Of a stretch of 64,000 bases of DNA, positions 58,770 to 64,000 are shown piece by piece; the first letter of the stretch is position 1; each line of letters begins with the position of its first letter. The DNA comes from Nipponacmea schrenckii (lineage: Eukaryota > Mollusca > Gastropoda > Lottiidae): assembly GCA_030562195.1 (NCBI GenBank), contig JAUJPP010000012.1, forward strand, positions 15,686,001-15,750,000, written 5' to 3'. The position numbers and the translations under genes are program-made. Under the pieces are notes generated by a model. The model saw only the letters and a list, made by a program, of their open reading frames with translations, did no database searches and was not told the origin of the DNA.

Positions 58770-59100
58770 TTTTTTGGGCTCAAAAGTTTGATTAAAACGC
58801 TAATTAGCCCTAATTAAAGGTGTTCTTAAGCACCTTTTGCACCACCTGAAGTGTTCTTATGATTAAGTTTTATGATCAGCACACTTCATAGTTACCTTTT
58901 ATGGAAAAAACATTGATGGGCTGGATATTTTGATTAAACGTGTTTTTGGGGGATCTTTTTGGAGCTGTGCCTAGGTAACGCACCAAGCGGGGACCTTAAG
59001 AATTCTTGATTTTGAAGTCCTATAGTAATGTCTTAACAATGGAGGCATCAACCTTTTGGGCTCAACTTTATGATTAAACTCCACCTAGCTCCCGGTCTAT

Positions 59101-60342
59101 CATGGATCATGCAATAATCTAAAATACTATTTATCGAGGAATAAGGAATTCATATGGAGACAGACACCAATATTTCGCTTAATTTGGAAAATACAGTAAT
59201 GGGTCTAATAACAAAGGTAATCTTGATTGAATTGATAGTTTTTTCTGTGAACTCTTTTGTTCTATTTTTTACAGCTTTCGACTGTATTATTTCCTTTTTT
59301 TAGACCTAGTTATTATTTTTTTTTTTTAGGTTAAATGTACCCTAACCAATCAAAACAGGACATTAGAAACTATACATGTCACTTGTGACTTAGTGGGCGT
59401 GGTTAAGCCTTTTACATCACAGACCTTAATTATTGCCAGTCTATTAACAAGCTGAATTGTCATGATTGATCTCGCAAAATAAATGCAAAGACGTTCTACA
59501 TTTTATCCTTTTATGACATCCAGTTCGAGAAACAGCTCGGAAGTTGCCAGATCTAGTTTTCACTTCGATCTAGAATAAGGTCGCCAAGTCAATAATAATT
59601 CATCTCGTGATGTAAGTTGATTACTTCAAAGTGGATCTATTATCTCCAGTTCCAAGGCTATTGGATAAGATGTCGAACAGAATCTGTAGGCGTTGGATGG
59701 TAGTAATTTAGTATTTATAACTTCCCGAAACTTCCTTCCTTTAATTTTAAGTTAATTTTGGTTAAAGCTATTTATTCTCTTAAAAAGTTAAGAAGGTACC
59801 ATAAAACACGACTGACCCATTTACGGAACTGCAGCATACATATCTTCGCCATTTTGTATTGAATAACGCGTGGAAGGACACGCCAGGTAATATATTTTTC
59901 AATTTGCCGTGTTGGATGATGTGTCCTGTCGTTTCGCATTATTCCCAATATCTATAGTTTATGCAATTTTTTTGTTGTTATTCTAGCATACACGTCAAAC
60001 TCAGTGAATTCACTAAATGTATTTCAAAGAGGGGGGGGGGGGTTGTGACGTCACAGGTAATGAACTGAGGATTCCGTATAAACGCAATCGTTTCAATGGC
60101 ATTCTTTTGATGTCCGCATTATTTTCAAATTTGTGGCCCTTCATTTTCATACTCCTATAGGTCTTAAAATGGTGCTATGCCCGCATTATGGAGAATATTA
60201 AGTGCTATGGGTCTTGCTGTATTTTTTAATCTCTCAAGCACTTCTAGTAGGCACATAATACTCAACACATGTGAACGAACGAAATACATCGGTGTGAATA
60301 AAAAAACACACAGTTTTTTTGGATCATGACAAAACCAGGTAA
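59101..60342. other. Intergenic DNA, no gene; poly-G run next to a CRE palindrome
   Basis: A G-run of ~12 at ~60031-60042 is followed by TGACGTCA at 60046-60053. No domain or repeat family was recognised apart from T-runs. Confidence 0.5.
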
Positions 60343-60430
60343 TTGCGTGGCAAAAAGAATTTGACACGCTTTTTTTTCGTTATATATTTTTTTTTTTTGA
60401 GTGGCAAATTAGAAATATGCCACTCTTTTT
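60343..60430. repeat. Two adjacent hairpins with T-runs; first is copy 2 of the 44852 repeat
   Basis: GCGTGGCAAAAAGAATTTGACACGC (60345-60369, 5-bp stem) is followed by T8. Then GAGTGGCA (60399-60406) and TGCCACTC (60418-60425) form a perfect 8-bp stem, followed by T9. The first hairpin and its T-run recur at 44852-44900. Likely termini of a small mobile element; the hairpin-plus-T form should not be read as a bacterial terminator. Confidence 0.7.
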
Positions 60431-60649
60431 TTTCATGAGAATTTTTTTTTTTTTCGGGAAACTCCCTAGCTCAACTCGAAAATAGTATTGAAATTTGGTT
60501 TGAAAAATGCGATAAGATACGTACTGGAATAGAAAATGAATATTTATAACTAAAATTTTTATGCAAGTGAGAAATTGCTTAATAATAATTGAATAATTGC
60601 ATAACTTTGTTGCTAATTTGTTTATTACAGAATATAGAGAAGTCTCCTA

Positions 60650-62115
60650 TAGCCATAAAAAGACATCATAAAAAAATGTCTACCACTTCCGGTTTTTGCG
60701 TGAGCACTTCCGGTTTTTCAGAACCACGTTCTTATCACAGAACGGTGACATTTAGCAAAATTTTTAATAAGTCCGCTAATTTTTCTCCGATTTGTACGAT
60801 TTTTGGTGTTTTTTGAAACCTTACTACTTTATCTAAAATTTGTTGGGAACAGAATTTTCATTTCCAAATTTAATTGTTTTTTTTAAGCCCGATTGATTTT
60901 TTAAAACAATTAAAAGGGTCTTTCAAATGACCTTGACCTTCAATGACCCTGAATTTTTACCAGTAGAATGTTCTTGACATTAGCTATGCACACATAGGCG
61001 TATAATGGTCGACAACAATTTTTTTGTACCCGTTTTAGTTTTTAATATAATTCAAAAGGCTATATCAAGTTATCTTGACCTTCAATTACCTTAATAATTT
61101 TCAAGTAAAATGTACTTGACCTAAGCTGTCCATACATATGCTTTTAATGGTTGTTAAAAAGTTTGTTTTGAGTGTTTAAAAATTCAAAAGGCTATATCAC
61201 GTGACCTTGTATCAAGAGCCCAATAGGGATTGTTTTCCACTATCAGTACTGTTCACAGTTCTAGTTTTTTATTTAGAGAACTCCTCTAGAAAAGATTGAA
61301 AGTGCTGTAGTGTTTCTGTTTTTACCAAACATTTTTAAATGACCTGGAATCAAACATGAATATCTAACATCACATTTTTGCTGAACCGGAAGTGAGTTAT
61401 TGCAGAGTGTGCAAGAATTTTGCATCAAGTCTGTAAGACTTATTTATGGACCGATTCACCTAGAATTTTCTTTAGAATGTTTATTGTAAGAAGAGGTATC
61501 GGATAGTGCTAATTAGTTGAAAACTATTTACAATTTTTGTCCCAAAAACTTAAATCAAAAATTTTCTTAAATTTTCAAAATTTCTAACTCAGGCGCTAAT
61601 TATCTGATCGATCTTTAATTCACAGCATATAGACAGCTTGTCCATACAAACAAAGACTATTGCGTCGTCAAATTTTTTTGATGGTTTTGGTGTGAGAGCT
61701 TCCTGTTGTTAAAAATCGCGCCTGGCGACCCCATTTTCGGTGTAAATTAGTGATGTCAACAAAAATGTTATATATTGTCTCTAGAGAAAACTTAGAATCC
61801 ACTTTAAAAAAAAAATCCAAACCGAAAGTGACGCATGACCTATCATCACAGACTGACCTATTTTAGCAAAATTTTAATAAGTTTGCCATTTTTTATCCGA
61901 TTTGGTTGCTTTTGGTGTCTATCAAAATTTTAGATTTTGATTTCAATATTTTTTTATTTTCGTTTGAATTTTTCGAGAGTCTGTATCATGTGACCTTGAC
62001 CTTCATTGACCTCGAAATGTTCAATGTAGAATGTCCTTGACCTCAACTTTCCATATTCCAGTCCTCATATTGGATGAACAACATTAACTTCCGGTTTTAT
62101 AGACATCTGATCATT
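60650..62115. repeat. Dispersed repeats with CTTCCGGTTTT and TGACCTTGACC motifs
   Basis: ACTTCCGGTTTTT occurs twice at ~60685-60718 and again near 62090. CCTTGACCTTCAATGACC-like words occur at ~60930, ~61076 and ~61992. ATCACAGAnnGnTGAC...TTTAGCAAAATTTTAATAAG blocks at ~60735 and ~61850 mark at least two copies of one family, related to 19560-20335. A GTTCTAG+T-run at ~61255 resembles the possible element end at 20326. Confidence 0.65.
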
Positions 62116-63089
62116 TTATGGTAACTTTGGACAACTGTATCACATTCTCTAAATAACACAGAACGTTAATTTTCTCATATTATCGATGCCGTTTTGATTC
62201 CCTTTCCAATGATATATGACAATCAGTCATTAATTTTTTTTTTTTTTAAATGCGTGTTTTTTTTTTTAGATTGAAGTTCTAAATTATAGCGTATATATCC
62301 CACATCAATATTGATTACTTCATTGTTCTTGTCTCTTTTTTCCTTTTCAACGATATGTGACATGAATCGTTGAATATCAAAATTCAAATTCTTAAATTTG
62401 ATAAAATTCTAAATAATAATCTAAGTTATAATCAACGGATTAATTTGATTGGTGGGTTGTGTGCAAAGAGGGTTAAGTGCTGGTTTGAACGTTTCACACT
62501 GACGTGTTAAAACTGTTTATGACTGTCTATCGGACACAGACTTATCTTGTTACGTAATTTTTTTAACTCATAAAAAAACCAAAAAAATTTATTCAATTTT
62601 TTTCAAAATTTTCACTTACAATATTTAAGCATACGCCGATTTAGAGCAGTAAATTTTCGATATGTTTTCCTGTTGAAATTTTCGCGGTGACATAAATAGA
62701 ATTCTATCTGCAAACAATGCACAACAGTGTTTTATATTTACAGTCTAAGGAAGCAAGATGGGATAATTTTGAAAAGTATTTGAAGTGGAAGGAAGCGTTG
62801 GAATTATTAAATATATATTACAATATTTCTACATAAGCCCATTGAAACAATGAATTTTTGATACGTTTTTCTCTCGGAATAATTGTGTCATAATTAGAAC
62901 TCTATCTGCATAATGCACAAAAGGGTTTTCTGTGACCAAGGTGAAATAACTTTTTAAAAATCATTGCATATTGGAAGGGGGTGCTAAGGTAGAAGTATCA
63001 ACTGGTCCCATGGCTATAGGCGAAATGGGAGTGGCTCTCTATGAAAAGATAGAAGTACCAACTGATCCAAAGACCATAACGAAATGGGA
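62116..63089. other. Intergenic DNA upstream of the LINE fragment
   Basis: Two short parallel phrases, AGATAGAAGTACCAACTGATCC (~63048) and GGTAGAAGTATCAACTGGTCC (~62987), form a ~60-bp direct repeat. Otherwise nothing was recognised. Confidence 0.5.
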
Positions 63090-64000
63090 GGGGGCTTTAT
63101 GAACTGTAGATGTTTCTGGGACTAAATCATCAGAATTGACAATGCCGTGTGGAGTTCCACAAGGTTCCGTGTTAGGACCGGTTTTATTTATAATTTTCAC
63201 CAAACCATTATCAAATATAGCTCACCAACATGGACTAGCTGCCCACTTATTCGCTGACGACACTCAACTATACCTCACGTTCGAAACGTCAACACAATCT
63301 GAATCTGTCGAAAAGATCGAGTCATGCCTTACCGAAATTCACAATCGGATGACGACCCACTTTCTTAAATTGAATCCTGATAAAACAGAGCTACTGGTAT
63401 TAGGTACAAAGCAACAACTTGCTAAACTCAGGACAACACAAATCCAATTTGAAAACGAACTGATTGTACCATCGGATAAAGCCAAAAATATTGGCGCTGT
63501 GATTGATTCTAATCTCTCTTTTAAACACCATATCAACGCCACATGTTCTTCTGCTTTTTTCTTTCTGAAGCAAATATCGGAGATAGGAAAATGCCTTACT
63601 CGAACTGTCAAAGAAAATTTAATCCATGCCTTTATCACAACCAAATTAGACTATCACAATGCCCTCTTCCATCGACTTCCAGAAAACCAAATCGAAAAAC
63701 TACAACACATCCAAAATTCTGCGGCTCGGCTTTTAACCAACACCAGGAAATATGAACACATATCCCCAATTCTGAAATCCCTCCATTGGTTACCAGTCAA
63801 TAAACGAATTGAATTTAAAATTCTGCTACAAACTTTTAAGGCAATCAACAACAAATCTCCAACATATATATTCAAAATCTGATTGAATTTTCAAACCCAT
63901 CAAGAACGCTACGATCTTCAAGCCATAAATTCTTAAGCATACCATCTGTTAACCTTGAAATCACCAAGCGAGCTTTCTCGTACTCAGCACCCGTTTTATG
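63090..64000 (+). mobile_element. 5'-truncated CR1/L2-type LINE, reverse transcriptase part, runs off the window
   Basis: The frame 63136-63882 (248 codons; open from ~63102) begins inside the RT palm: MPCGVPQGSVLGPVLF, then AAHLFADDTQLYL with the catalytic FADD, LKLNPDKTELLVLGT, the thumb (FITTKLDYHNALFHRLPENQ, QNSAARLLTN) and LHWLPVNKRIEFKILL. A -1 frameshift near 63878 ends it, and the protein continues in the next frame as YIQNLIEFSNPSRTLRSSS ... ITKRAFSYSAP to the window edge. In-frame TGA just upstream and the loss of the RT fingers and endonuclease show 5' truncation, the usual outcome of LINE insertion. Apart from one frameshift the frame is well preserved, so the copy is fairly young. 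Confidence 0.92.

Larger units (their letters stand above)
55685..59100. mobile_element. DNA transposon with ~325-bp terminal inverted repeats and a FLYWCH frame (Mutator-like candidate)
   Basis: The terminal inverted repeats are 55685-56011 and ~58772-59100, ~90% or better by eye; shared blocks include TTTAATCATAAAGTTGAGCC, CTTAAGGTCCCCGCTTGGTG and GTGCTTAAGAACACCT. Inside lie ~300-bp direct repeats (55920-57010) and a decayed minus-strand coding region (57530-58481) that begins with a FLYWCH zinc finger. Long TIRs plus FLYWCH are typical of Mutator-like elements, but no MULE transposase core is visible, so this is a deleted or non-autonomous copy. The terminal bases are GAGCGGGAGCTA on the left and the near-complement on the right. 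No clear target-site duplication was found. Confidence 0.85.

Noticed and set aside
60345..60434. Hairpin plus T-run as an intrinsic terminator
   Set aside because: The sequence is eukaryotic and the structure is duplicated elsewhere as part of a repeat.
63339..63875. Minus-strand frames over the right-edge LINE
   Set aside because: Antisense shadows of a clear reverse transcriptase frame.

Overview
This is a eukaryotic, AT-rich, gene-poor animal genomic window, most likely from a mollusc (probably a gastropod). The basis is GT-AG introns, a mitochondrial-clan cytochrome P450, a class A peptide-type GPCR, Penelope-like and CR1/Jockey-type retroelements, and dispersed ~160-bp tandem-repeat elements that resemble the pearl-like elements of molluscs. 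The phylum is an inference; no rRNA, tRNA or mitochondrial marker is present to prove it.

Only two host genes are well supported, both on the minus strand. (1) A class A G-protein-coupled receptor (4837-6060) has all seven membrane segments in one exon; its true 5' end is uncertain. (2) A complete nine-exon mitochondrial-type cytochrome P450 (21461-25620) has phases that agree at every junction and encodes 513 residues, with C-helix WxxxR, I-helix, ExxR, PERW and heme-Cys motifs all intact. Nothing in the sequence links the two genes functionally.

Almost everything else is repeat-derived. Layout: 1-4836 no gene; 4837-6060 GPCR; 8276-10793 a 35-bp satellite; 14985-16574 tandem ~400-bp repeats and the first copy of a ~0.6-kb dispersed repeat ('R'); 18640-20335 more dispersed repeats; 21461-25634 P450; 26985-31622 a broken Penelope-like element (PLE) with an insertion and the inverted R copy; 31790-34640 a decayed APE-type LINE on the minus strand with a 2A-like NPGP motif ahead of the endonuclease; 35400-37662 the third R copy, a PLE GIY-YIG relic and a duplicated hairpin whose loop is inverted between copies; 37740-39215, 49062-50775 and 54636-55535 three ~160-bp tandem arrays with shared ends; 41940-42351 a second GIY-YIG relic; 45320-45880 an endonuclease relic; 53775-54605 another tandem array; 55685-59100 a transposon with ~325-bp terminal inverted repeats and a FLYWCH zinc-finger reading frame (Mutator-like candidate); 60650-62115 repeats rich in TGACCTTGACC motifs; 63090-64000 a 5'-truncated LINE reverse transcriptase running off the window.

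The most interesting items are the FLYWCH/TIR transposon with its nested inverted repeats, the loop-inverted hairpin duplication, the 2A-like motif in the LINE, the three arrays with matching ends, and the PLE split by an insertion next to a decayed hammerhead-like motif. No clearly new autonomous system could be demonstrated from sequence reading alone.
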